A stretch of 64,000 bases of DNA from Bifidobacterium vespertilionis (GTDB lineage Bacteria > Actinomycetota > Actinomycetes > Actinomycetales > Bifidobacteriaceae), in the NCBI RefSeq assembly GCF_008698145.1, contig NZ_RZNZ01000005.1, positions 62,001 through 126,000 on the forward strand, in the 5' to 3' direction. Positions 1 to 9,863 of this stretch are shown piece after piece; within the stretch, counting starts at the first letter, position 1, and each line of letters opens with the position of its first letter. Both the position numbers and the translations under genes were made by a program. The notes beneath the pieces are model-generated. The model saw nothing but the letters and a program-made list of their open reading frames with translations, did no database searches and had not been told where the DNA came from.

Positions 1-1719
<1,719 letters not shown>

Positions 1720-1723
<4 letters not shown>

Positions 1724-2679
1724 CGCGATACCTCCTGATTGGTCCTGTTCATTCCCGCGGCGTCGAGCAGGCGGGCCGTGTGCGGCGCGCTCATCACCAT
1801 GCGGGGAAGCTTCTTGCCGGCGCCGAGGATCATCTCGGTGTTCGGCGTCTCCTGATCGAGCAGCCGGCGCTCGATCTTGGCCAGCGTGCGCGCCACCATG
1901 AGCGCGTCCGTGGGCCGGTCCTTCGGGTCCTTTTCCAGCATCGCCATCACGAAGCGGGCGAGCTGCGTGTCCACGGCGTCCGGCAGCGGCGGGACGGGGT
2001 CGTTCACGTGCGCGGCCGCGATGTCCACGGCCGTGGCCCCGGTGAACGGGCGATGCCCGGCCAGACCCTCGTAGGCCACCACGCCGAGCGAATAGATGTC
2101 CGACTGAGGCGTGGCCGTGAGCCCCTGCGCCTGCTCCGGGGAGATGTACTGCGCGGTGCCCACCACCATGCCGTCCTGCGTGATCTGCGCCTGATTGGTG
2201 GAGTACGAGACGCCGAAGTCGGTGATCTTCACCTCGCCGGTGTCCGAAACCATGATGTTGGCCGGCTTGACGTCGCGGTGGATCACGCCGTGGCTGTGCG
2301 CCACGAACAGGCCGCGCGCGGTCTGGATGAGGATCGGCAGCAGCTCGAGGGCCGGCATGGCCCCGCGCTCGTGGTAGATGTCCGCCAGCGACTTGCTGGG
2401 CACGTATTCCATGATCAGGAACCCGATGCCGTCATGCTCGTAGTACTCGAACAGCGCGGCGATGTTGGGATGCGCCAGATTGGCGGAATTGTGGGCCTCC
2501 GCGCGCAGGCGCTTGAGCTTGGCCTCGGTGTCCTGCGTGTCCCGCCGCAGCGCCTTGATGGCCACCGGACGTCCCAGCTGGATGTCGTAGCCCTTCCACA
2601 CCTCGCCCATGCCGCCCTGGGCCAAACGCCTGTCCAGACGATAGCGCCGGTGGATGAGCTGACCTTCGACGAGTCTCAT
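1720..2679 (-). CDS. pknA: Ser/Thr protein kinase PknA
   Basis: Protein kinase of 319 aa that cooperates with PknB in controlling cell shape and division. The glycine loop (AQGGMGEVW), VAIKAL lysine, HRDVKPAN catalytic loop, DFG, and APE-equivalent SPEQA are all present. The frame is open further upstream, but ATG 2679 is chosen because it makes an ATGA overlap with the pbpA stop, and MRLVEGQLIHRRYRL is the normal kinase N-terminus. After the kinase domain there is only a short tail of about 50 residues. I see no hydrophobic segment, so this copy looks cytoplasmic, whereas many actinobacterial PknA proteins carry one transmembrane helix. Its stop overlaps the pknB start. Confidence 0.93.
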
Positions 2680-4133
2680 TTCAGCGCCTCCTGCATCACT
2701 CTCTTCATCACCGGACCGGCGGTCGCCACGCCGAATCCCTTCACGTTGTGGACCACCACGGCCACCGCGATCCTGGGATTGTCCGCGGGGGCGAAGCCTA
2801 CGGTCCAACCGTCGTTGCTGCCGTTGCCGATCTGCGCGGTGCCCGTCTTCGCGGCCACGCCTTGGCTCAGCTGCAGGGACGGGGCGTCGCTGTTGACCAC
2901 CGAGACCATCATGTCCTTGAGCGCGCTCGCCGTCGAGGACGAGAAGGCCTGGGACATCACGGACGCCTTGGTTTCCGAGATCACGCTCAGATCCGCCCCG
3001 CGCACGCGATCGACCAGCGTCGGCTTCATGAGTTTACCCCCATTGGCCACCGCGGCCGCCACGAGGGCGTTCTGCAGCGGGGTGATCACGTCGTCGCCCT
3101 GCCCGATGGACGCGAGGGCAAGCTTGTCGTCGCTGGCGGTGTCCGGGAACTTCGAGGCGATCGCGCTGAGCGTGATGTCGCCGCCGGACTGCGAATCGTC
3201 CACCGTGATCGCACTGCCGAAGCCCAGCTTGCTGGCCTGCTCGGCGATCTTCTGGTTGCCCAAGGCCACGCCCAGCTGCGCGAATGCGGTGTTGCTGGAC
3301 CACGTGAGCGCGTCCTTGAGGCTGATCTGCCCGTTGGAGCCGGCCGCCTGGGAGGTGGTGTTGGTGAGGTTCGTGACCGTGCCGGGCAGCGTGTAGCTGG
3401 ATCCGGCCGGGATCATCGTGTCCGTCTTGTACTGTCCCGATTCCAAGGCCGCGGCGGCCACGACGAGCTTGAACGTGGATCCGGGCGGGTAGTGCTCGCT
3501 GGTCGTGCGGTTGAGCATCGGATTGCCCTTCGCGTCCACGGCCGACTGGTAGGCGGCGATCGCCTGCGAGCCGTCGTGCACGGCCAGCGGGTTCGGGTCG
3601 TAGCTCGGGGTGCTCACCATGGCCAGGATGCGTCCGGTGCTCGGTTCGATCGCCACCACGGCCCCCTCGCGGTCGCCCAGCGCCTCCAGCGCGGCCTTCT
3701 GCAGATCGGGGTCGATGGAGGTCTCGATGCTCGCGCCTTTGGTCTCCGAGCCGGTGAACAGGGTCTTGACGCGATCGAGCCACAGGCTGTCCGACTGGCC
3801 GGACAGCAGCGCGTTGCGCGAGGCCTCGATGCCGCGGTCGGACCGGCTGGTGATCGAATAGTATCCGGTGATGGCCGCGTATGTGGGGCCGTCGGTGTAG
3901 GCGCGCTGGTACTTGAACGAGTCGGTCACTGGGGTCGATTCGGCGATCACCGTGCCGTCCGAGGCCAGGATCGAGCCGCGCGGGGTGCCGTATTCGGCGT
4001 ACAGGCTGCGGCGGTTGCGGGCGTCGGAGTTGAGCTCCTTGGCGCGGATGGCCGTGATCCACGTGGTGGACAGGCCGAGCACCACGAACAGGGCGATCAC
4101 CGCGGTGAAGAGTTGGCGCAGCGATTTGTTCAT
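2676..4133 (-). CDS. pbpA: Class B penicillin-binding protein (transpeptidase)
   Basis: D,D-transpeptidase of 485 aa that cross-links peptidoglycan on the outer face of the membrane, working with the RodA-type glycosyltransferase next to it. An N-terminal signal anchor lies at about residues 9-29. A dimerisation region follows, then the transpeptidase domain with the active-site STFK tetrad (Ser219-Lys222), SSN (279-281) and KTGT (429-432). The length matches the short actinobacterial PbpA type rather than the longer FtsI. ATG 4133 overlaps the rodA stop by 4 bases, and the stop overlaps pknA, so the operon is read as a coupled unit. Confidence 0.95.
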   Translation of the reverse strand: MNKSLRQLFTAVIALFVVLGLSTTWITAIRAKELNSDARNRRSLYAEYGTPRGSILASDGTVIAESTPVTDSFKYQRAYTDGPTYAAITGYYSITSRSDRGIEASRNALLSGQSDSLWLDRVKTLFTGSETKGASIETSIDPDLQKAALEALGDREGAVVAIEPSTGRILAMVSTPSYDPNPLAVHDGSQAIAAYQSAVDAKGNPMLNRTTSEHYPPGSTFKLVVAAAALESGQYKTDTMIPAGSSYTLPGTVTNLTNTTSQAAGSNGQISLKDALTWSSNTAFAQLGVALGNQKIAEQASKLGFGSAITVDDSQSGGDITLSAIASKFPDTASDDKLALASIGQGDDVITPLQNALVAAAVANGGKLMKPTLVDRVRGADLSVISETKASVMSQAFSSSTASALKDMMVSVVNSDAPSLQLSQGVAAKTGTAQIGNGSNDGWTVGFAPADNPRIAVAVVVHNVKGFGVATAGPVMKRVMQEALK

Positions 4134-5788
4134 CGTCCGTCCCTCCTCATGTCATTGGCGATGTCATTGGCGTTGCCGCCGGTCGTGCCGTTGTCTCCGG
4201 CGGCGTGCTGCGCGTGGCGCGCGTGCTCCTCAAGCATCTCGTCGTCGATCCGGGGCTGCTCGTGCGTTTCCTCGTCCACGATGTCCTGGTCGGCGGTCTC
4301 CTCGAACTCGTAGCCATCGTACCCGTCGTCCCCCTCATCGGGGTTCGCGCCGAGCAGGGGCTTGGTGCTGATCACCTGCGTGGCCAGCGCGTTCTGCGCC
4401 TTCTGGGCCTCCACCTGCGCGGCCCGCTCCTTGACCTCCTGCTCGCGCAGGGCGGCCAGCGCCTCGTACTGGAAGGTGTCCGACGTGGTGTCCGGCTGCG
4501 GCTTGTTCGCCGCGTTGGAGATCACCACCAGCAGCATGGCCAGCAGCATGTTCGCCACCAGGCTCGATCCGCCGGCGGCCATGTACGGCATGGTCAGGCC
4601 GGTCAGCGGGATGAGCAGCGTGACGCCGCCCACCACCGTGAACACCTGGAAGGCCATGGTGAACACCAGTCCGGAGGCCAGCAGCTTGCCGAACCCGTCC
4701 TTGATCTTCATGGCCGTGACCATGCCGGTGGCGATGATGATCAGATACAGCAGCAGCACGGCGAGCAGGCCGGCCAAACCCAGTTCCTCGCCCACCGAGG
4801 TGTAGATGAAGTCGGAGAAGCTCAGCGGCGTGATGTACGGATGGCCCTGACCCAGACCGGTGCCCGCGAGCCTGCCGGCGGCCAGGCCGAACACGCCTTT
4901 GACCAGCTGCTCGGAGCCGCCCACCGCGTTGTACACGTCGGCGTCGAACGGGTGCAGCCAGGCGGTGATGCGGTTGCCCACATGGCTGAAGATCGAGGAT
5001 GCCGCCACCGCGCCCACTGCGAACGCGCCCACGCCGATCGCGATCCAGCTCGCGCGGCCCGTGGCCACGTACAGCATGGAGACGAACATCGCGAAGAACA
5101 TCAGCGAGGTGCCCAGATCGCGCTGCATCACCAGCACGCCCATGGACACGAGCCACACGATGATGATCGGGCCCAGGTCCCGGATGCGCGGCAGACGGAA
5201 GCCGAGCACCTTCTTGCCGCCCACGGCCAGCTGGTCGCGATGGTCGAACAGGTACGCGGCGAAGAAGAACGCCAGGAACAGCTTGGCGAATTCGGCCGGC
5301 TGCATGGTGTAGCTGCCGAACTTGAGCCAGATGCGCGATCCGCCCTCCTCATGGCCCACCAGGGGCAGCATGGGCGCGAGCAGCAGGGCCAGGCCCACCA
5401 CCATGCTCACATAGGAGAACCGGCGCAGGATGCGGTAGTCATGCAGACCCGCCACCAGCGCGCAGCACAGCACCAGCGAGACCATGATCCACAGCAGCTG
5501 GCGGCCGGCCACGCCCGTGTTCTGGGCCGCGTCGATGCGCGCGATCAGCATCACGCCGATCCCGGAGAGCAGGACCAGACACGGCACGAGCGTCTGGCTG
5601 CCGTAGGGCTGGAACTTGGCCATCAGCGCCCACAGGACCACGAACAGCGCGGCCACCACGATCAGGCGGATCGTGAAGTCCATGGGCATGGATCCCTGGG
5701 TGCGCATGAACATCTGGAAGAAGCCCACGCCCACGATCAGGAAGGAGAACAGCAGCAGGAAGAACTGGCGCAGGCGGATGGCGGTCAT
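4130..5788 (-). CDS. rodA: FtsW/RodA/SpoVE family peptidoglycan glycosyltransferase
   Basis: SEDS-family lipid II polymerase of 552 aa in the membrane, partner of the adjacent PbpA. About ten hydrophobic segments fill residues 10-430. Family signatures are visible, such as the GGSRIWLKFGSYTMQPAE stretch and the late FTVVGGVTLLIPLTGLTMP loop. The last roughly 110 residues are a hydrophilic, strongly acidic tail (many D/E with Gln and His), which is longer than in rod-shaped model bacteria. Start and stop both overlap the neighbours by 4 bases. RodA versus FtsW is inferred from operon context (pstP-rodA-pbpA-pknA-pknB order) rather than from a diagnostic residue. Confidence 0.93.
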   Translation of the reverse strand: MTAIRLRQFFLLLFSFLIVGVGFFQMFMRTQGSMPMDFTIRLIVVAALFVVLWALMAKFQPYGSQTLVPCLVLLSGIGVMLIARIDAAQNTGVAGRQLLWIMVSLVLCCALVAGLHDYRILRRFSYVSMVVGLALLLAPMLPLVGHEEGGSRIWLKFGSYTMQPAEFAKLFLAFFFAAYLFDHRDQLAVGGKKVLGFRLPRIRDLGPIIIVWLVSMGVLVMQRDLGTSLMFFAMFVSMLYVATGRASWIAIGVGAFAVGAVAASSIFSHVGNRITAWLHPFDADVYNAVGGSEQLVKGVFGLAAGRLAGTGLGQGHPYITPLSFSDFIYTSVGEELGLAGLLAVLLLYLIIIATGMVTAMKIKDGFGKLLASGLVFTMAFQVFTVVGGVTLLIPLTGLTMPYMAAGGSSLVANMLLAMLLVVISNAANKPQPDTTSDTFQYEALAALREQEVKERAAQVEAQKAQNALATQVISTKPLLGANPDEGDDGYDGYEFEETADQDIVDEETHEQPRIDDEMLEEHARHAQHAAGDNGTTGGNANDIANDMRRDGR

Positions 5789-7506
5789 TGCTGGCTCACC
5801 TGCCCTCCTGTGCTCGCCGTGCCGGTGCTCGCCGTGCCGGTGTTCGCAGTTCCGGTGCCCGCCGGGGAGCTTTGCCCGGCCGCGTCGCCCGAGGTCCCGC
5901 CGGCGCCCGTGCCCTCCGCGCCGGATGCCGTGGCGGAGGCGGTGGGGCTCGGGGTGGCCGCGGCCGATTCCTTGGCCGCCTGCTGCGCCTGCAGGTCCTT
6001 GTTCTCCTGCCCTATGTACCGCGCGCGCTCGCGGGCCGCGTCGAGGCTGTCCACCGAAATGCCCTGCCTGAGCTGCTCCTGCCAGCTCTGCGGCAGATCG
6101 CTGATGGGGATGGGGGTGTCCTCCACCTCATGGGAGAGCTGGAAGCCGAAGATGTTCGTGGGCACGCCCTGGTAGATGGACACCATGCCATCCGATTCGC
6201 CCAGGTAATAGCGCGTCTGGCTCCACGCATAGGTGCCGTACGCGCCGCCGCACAGCACGGCCGCCACCAGCAGCACGGCGATCGTCACGATCATGCGGCC
6301 CCGGCGCCTGCGCTTGCGGTTGGAACGGTCCTTGGCCTTGTGCTCGCGCTGGATGGCGTTGACCACATCCGGATCGAACGGATCGTCCGTGGTGCGGCCG
6401 TCGCGCTTCATGATCACCGGGATCTCGCCGGTGTCCGGCATCTGCAGCTCGCCGGTCTCCGCACGGGTGGTGGACGGCTGGGCCACGCGCTGGCCCTCGT
6501 CGGGCTGCGGCTGGTCCTCCGCCTTGCCCTGCAGCTTGCCTTGGAGCGAGGGTTTGCCGGATTTGGCGGACGGGGTCATGATCTCGTGCTCGGTCGATTG
6601 GATCAGCGCCGCCGCGCGGCTGGCCGGGGATCCGGCGTCCTTGAGCTTGGGGGCTGCGGCCACCGGCTTGTCCAGAATGTCCGCGATCGGCTCAAGGCTC
6701 GCGCTCGCGGCCCCGCCGATCAGCGGGGTCTGGTGGGGCAGATCGAACGCATTCGCGTCCAGGGCCAGCGTGGCGTCGCCCACCACGGCGGTCACGTTGT
6801 CCGTGCTGCCGGCCTTGAGGGCCATCTGCACCAGATGCTGCGCGCACTCGTTCTGATCGGGCGTGGTGGCGAGCGTCTCGGCGATCGTCGAGTCCTCCAG
6901 CACGCCGCACAGGCCGTCGGAGCACAGCAGCCAGCGGTCGGCCGGCTTGGCGGTGTGCACCAGGATGTCCGGACGTGGGTCGATGTCGAAATCGCCCAGC
7001 ACGCGCATGACCACATTGCGCTGCGGGTGGGTCTTGGCCTCGGAGGGCGTGATGTGGCCGGTGTCGATCAGGTGCTGGACGTAGCTGTGGTCCTGCGTCA
7101 TGCGGATCAGATGGCCGTCGCGCAGCAGATAGGCGCGCGAGTCGCCGATGTGCGAAAGCACCCAGTAGCCGCCCACAAGGGCCACGGCGGTCACCGTGGT
7201 GCCCATGCCGGAGAGCTTGCGCTCGCGGCGGGCCTTGCCCACGATCGCGTCGTGGGCGGCCAGCACGGAGGCCTCCAGCATCTCGGCGACGGCCTTCACA
7301 TCGCCGGTGGTGTCGTCGTGCTCGATGTGCGCGAGCGAGCGGATCGCGATGGTGGACGCGGTGTCGCCGCCTGCATGGCCTCCCATACCGTCGCAGATGG
7401 CGATCAGATGTTCGCCGGCGAACGACGAGTCCTGGTTGTTGCTGCGAACGTACCCCACGTCCGAAATGGTGGTGGAGTAGAGGAAAAGCTGTGCGGAATC
7501 AGGCAT
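5785..7506 (-). CDS. pstP: PP2C-type Ser/Thr phosphatase
   Basis: Metal-dependent protein phosphatase of 573 aa that reverses PknA/PknB phosphorylation. The PP2C catalytic domain occupies about residues 10-245. It carries the expected metal ligands in SNNQDS, ICDGMGGHAGG, LLCSDGL and STDNVTAVV. A Pro/Gln-rich linker runs to about residue 400, followed by a basic RKRRRRGR stop-transfer patch and one transmembrane helix (about 404-426). An extracytoplasmic tail ends in Ala/Ser/Thr/Gly-rich repeats (GTASTGTASTG). The order and topology are the standard actinobacterial PstP. Its stop overlaps rodA; the gap to fhaB is 6 bases. Confidence 0.95.
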   Translation of the reverse strand: MPDSAQLFLYSTTISDVGYVRSNNQDSSFAGEHLIAICDGMGGHAGGDTASTIAIRSLAHIEHDDTTGDVKAVAEMLEASVLAAHDAIVGKARRERKLSGMGTTVTAVALVGGYWVLSHIGDSRAYLLRDGHLIRMTQDHSYVQHLIDTGHITPSEAKTHPQRNVVMRVLGDFDIDPRPDILVHTAKPADRWLLCSDGLCGVLEDSTIAETLATTPDQNECAQHLVQMALKAGSTDNVTAVVGDATLALDANAFDLPHQTPLIGGAASASLEPIADILDKPVAAAPKLKDAGSPASRAAALIQSTEHEIMTPSAKSGKPSLQGKLQGKAEDQPQPDEGQRVAQPSTTRAETGELQMPDTGEIPVIMKRDGRTTDDPFDPDVVNAIQREHKAKDRSNRKRRRRGRMIVTIAVLLVAAVLCGGAYGTYAWSQTRYYLGESDGMVSIYQGVPTNIFGFQLSHEVEDTPIPISDLPQSWQEQLRQGISVDSLDAARERARYIGQENKDLQAQQAAKESAAATPSPTASATASGAEGTGAGGTSGDAAGQSSPAGTGTANTGTASTGTASTGGQVSQQ

Positions 7507-7512
7507 TGGCGA

Positions 7513-8076
7513 CTACCTCAATTCGAGGGTGGTGGCGCCGATGCGCACCGGGACCCGGGCGGGAAGGATGGTTGGACTGGAGATGCGCTGGCCGGCGACC
7601 ACGGTGCCGTTCATGGAACCGAGGTCCTCGATGGCCCACTGGCCGGTGTTGGGATCCACGTACACGCGGGCGTGGTGGCCGGAGACGAACTCGTCGTTCA
7701 GCACCACGGTGTTGGAGGCCGCGCGGCCGATCGTGATGGCATCGCCGCTCAGCGGCACGGTGGCGCCCGCGAGCGGGCCGTCGATCACCACAAGCAGGGC
7801 CGGGCCGCTCTGATTGGAGCCATCCGGGCTGGGCGGGGCGGGCGCGGCATGCGAGGCGTGTCCTCGGGGCGCGGGCGCGGGATTCTGCGGCCTGGCCTGG
7901 GGCACGGGGGCCTCCGCGGCCTTGCGCGCGGCGCGTTCCCTGCGGCGGCGCGAACGGGACGGCTTGGGGCTGAACGCGGCGATGTCGCCGTGCAGGGAGC
8001 GCACGGCGAGCCATACGAACGCCCACAGCAGCACGAGGAATCCGTACTTGAGGAGCGCGAACGTCAATTCGGTCAT
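7513..8076 (-). CDS. fhaB: FHA-domain membrane protein FhaB
   Basis: Protein of 187 aa that binds phosphothreonine on kinases or their substrates and links the kinases to wall synthesis. It has an N-terminal hydrophobic helix (about residues 5-25), a basic and Pro/Ala-rich linker, then a C-terminal FHA domain. The domain shows IGRAASNTVVLND, SGHHARVY and LGSMNGT, the phosphopeptide-binding loops. The frame is open for 24 codons upstream, but ATG 8076 (MTELTFALLKYGF) is the start expected for FhaB, because the upstream residues are unlike the family. It lies between pstP and fhaA in the conserved order. Confidence 0.93.
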   Translation of the reverse strand: MTELTFALLKYGFLVLLWAFVWLAVRSLHGDIAAFSPKPSRSRRRRERAARKAAEAPVPQARPQNPAPAPRGHASHAAPAPPSPDGSNQSGPALLVVIDGPLAGATVPLSGDAITIGRAASNTVVLNDEFVSGHHARVYVDPNTGQWAIEDLGSMNGTVVAGQRISSPTILPARVPVRIGATTLELR

Positions 8077-8120
8077 GATCGGGACCTTCGGGACCTTGGG
8101 ATCCGCCGGATGTCGGCGGA

Positions 8121-8822
8121 CTAGGCCTGCTCCTGGGACGAGGCCCAATAGAGGATGCGCGTGCGGCCGATCGTGATGGTGTTGCCGTCCAGCAGCGTGG
8201 CGGCGGGCACCTGGTGGCCCTCCACGTAGGTGCCGTTGGTGGAACCGAGGTCGCGCGCGATCACGCCCTTGTCCGTGATGTCGATCTCCAGATGCTTGCG
8301 GGAGATGCCCGGATCGTCGATCACGATGTCGCAGTTGGAGCCGCGGCCGAGCGTGGTCTGCTGGGCGGTGAGCAGGTACTGGCGGCCGTTGATCTCCAGC
8401 ACCGGGCAGTCCTTGGTCTCGCTCGGCGTGGTGACGGGCGCGGCGTTGCCCTGCACGGACTCGGAGGTGAGGTGGAAGTCGCCCTTGGTCAGGTCCAGGT
8501 CCTCCTCGAAGATCACCACCACCGGGCCGATGAACGCGTAGTGCTGGCTTTCGGCGTACTTGGTGAGGTTGTCCGCCAGCTCGTTGGCCATCGCTTCGCT
8601 GCCCCAGGACTCGATGCGATCGAAATCGGGGGTGCTCAGCTTGAAGCGATATTCGTTGGGTGCCACGGTGCGATCGCGGCCGACGGGCATGGCCTGCGCG
8701 TCGATCTCGCGTTCCAGGGCGCTGGAGAGGTCGACCGGCTGCAGGTCCTTGGAACCGAACTTCGCGAAGACGCCGTTGACCGTTCCTTCGACTTTCTTCT
8801 CAAAGCGATCGAGAAAGCTCAT
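8121..8822 (-). CDS. fhaA: DUF3662/FHA-domain protein FhaA
   Basis: Cytoplasmic FHA protein of 233 aa. The N-terminal half is the DUF3662 domain starting MSFLDRFEKKVEG. The C-terminal half is an FHA domain with LGRGSNCDIVIDD, ISRKHLEI and LGSTNGTYV. In mycobacteria this protein binds phosphorylated kinase and the lipid II flippase MviN, coordinating wall synthesis at poles and septum. ATG 8822 is preferred to the in-frame ATG 18 bases upstream because a strong AAGGGAG ribosome site lies between them, correctly spaced for 8822. It is the first gene of the operon; the promoter must lie in 8823-9060. Confidence 0.94.
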   Translation of the reverse strand: MSFLDRFEKKVEGTVNGVFAKFGSKDLQPVDLSSALEREIDAQAMPVGRDRTVAPNEYRFKLSTPDFDRIESWGSEAMANELADNLTKYAESQHYAFIGPVVVIFEEDLDLTKGDFHLTSESVQGNAAPVTTPSETKDCPVLEINGRQYLLTAQQTTLGRGSNCDIVIDDPGISRKHLEIDITDKGVIARDLGSTNGTYVEGHQVPAATLLDGNTITIGRTRILYWASSQEQA

Positions 8823-9060
8823 GGTACTCCCTTTCTTCATACTGCTTCAATGGTACGCGGGTTGGCGCTTGGGGAACATTCGTCTTGTGAAACACTTGCA
8901 AGTATTCGGCGTGTTTCTGGTGAAATATGGTGAAATCGCCATCGATTTGCCTATATTTGCGCCCGATTTTGACGGCTGGGTGGGGAAGCGCGCGTGGAAA
9001 TGCGCGAAAGTGCCCTGCGCAGGCGCGTGTCGGGCGGGGCTGTCGGGCGGGGTGACGGCG
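8823..9060. other. Promoter-side gap of the fhaA operon
   Basis: About 240 bases upstream of fhaA with no gene. It is less G+C rich than its surroundings and presumably contains the operon promoter, but I cannot pick a convincing -35/-10 pair. Confidence 0.4.
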
Positions 9061-9066
9061 GCCACC

Positions 9067-9557
9067 GGATCTGCTCATTTTGCGCTTCGCAGTGTGCAAA
9101 ATGAGCGGATTCATTGCGGTGGGGGCCCGATTCGGTCAGTAAGCCATCGGATTTGCTCATTCTGCGGAGATTGCGTCGCAGAGTGAGTGGAATTCATGGC
9201 TCAGCGCCCAGGAAGTCGTGGATTTCGCCCTGCGGTGCCCGGTATCCGGCGCCCGGTGCCCCGACCAAGTTGCACGATCTGCCAGCAAGTCGTTCGTCTT
9301 TCCTGTTTGCTGGCAGATCCTGCATCTTAGCGGTCTGCTGGAGGCTCTCAGATGCAAGTTCTGCCAGCAAACAGGAAAGCGGGGGAAGTTGCTGGCAGAT
9401 CTTGCAATTCGGCGGGGTGGGAGCTACCCCCGGTCATTGCACGCATGGGCAGCCCATCGGATTTGCTCATTTTGCGGTCCGTGGCGTGTGGAGTGAGCGG
9501 ATTCATTGCGGTAGGGGCCCGATTCGGTCAGTAAGCCATCGGATTTGCTCATTCCGT
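9067..9557. repeat. GGATTTGCTCATTCTGCG repeat cluster with a 60-base direct duplication
   Basis: Short motif GGAT(T/C)TGCTCATT(C/T)TGCG at 9067, 9149, 9459 and (degenerate) 9541, with an inverted partner at about 9097. The 60 bases 9103-9162 recur at 9495-9554 with one mismatch. The same motif family recurs near 21.3, 21.7 and 28.5-28.7 kb, always outside genes. Confidence 0.8.
9270..9407. repeat. Large imperfect palindrome built from TTGCTGGCAGATC units
   Basis: Arms of about 58 bases (9270-9327 and 9350-9407) are near-complementary and separated by about 22 bases. Each arm itself holds two inverted copies of a unit GATCTGCCAGCAA / TTGCTGGCAGATC, and the arms also share CTTTCCTGTTTGC / GCAAACAGGAAAG. 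Only one copy is in the window. No coding frame explains it. Confidence 0.8.
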
Positions 9558-9623
9558 GGTTCCGCGGGTGCAAAGTGAGCGGAATTCGTGGCTTGGACGC
9601 CCCCGAAGCCTGTTCCCGGTCCT

Positions 9624-9729
9624 CCTGAGTGGAGGCGCAGCCGGAGTCGAGGAATCCTCAACCTTCTGCACTGTGACTGTGTGCGAAGGGGCGAAGGATC
9701 CTTCGACTCCGGCTGCGCCTCCACTCAGG
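9624..9729. repeat. Inverted repeat, TCATCCTGAGCG/AAGGATCCTT family
   Basis: Perfect 27-base arms at 9624-9650 and 9703-9729 (left arm begins CCTGAGTGGAGGCGCAGCCG), with AAGGATCCTT inside. It sits between the gap repeats and the S9 peptidase gene and could act as a transcript stop or processing hairpin. Confidence 0.8.
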
Positions 9730-9863
9730 ATGACGATGGAAGGGCCGTCGCTCGCTCAGGATGACGTGGGGAACCGCCTGCTGTCATCCTGCGCGGCGGG
9801 GACTGCGCGGTGATAGCGTGAGATCGTCATCAAGCCAGACAAGCCAGACCAAAGGAGCGGCAC

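Noticed and set aside
2748..4313. Long open frame on the plus strand opposite the penicillin-binding protein gene
   Set aside because: Composition is the Arg/His/Gly/Val pattern of an antisense frame in GC-rich DNA. The minus-strand gene has full catalytic motifs.
4205..6175. 656-codon plus-strand frame opposite rodA and pstP
   Set aside because: His/Gln/Arg-rich shadow of two well supported genes; no domain and no ribosome site.
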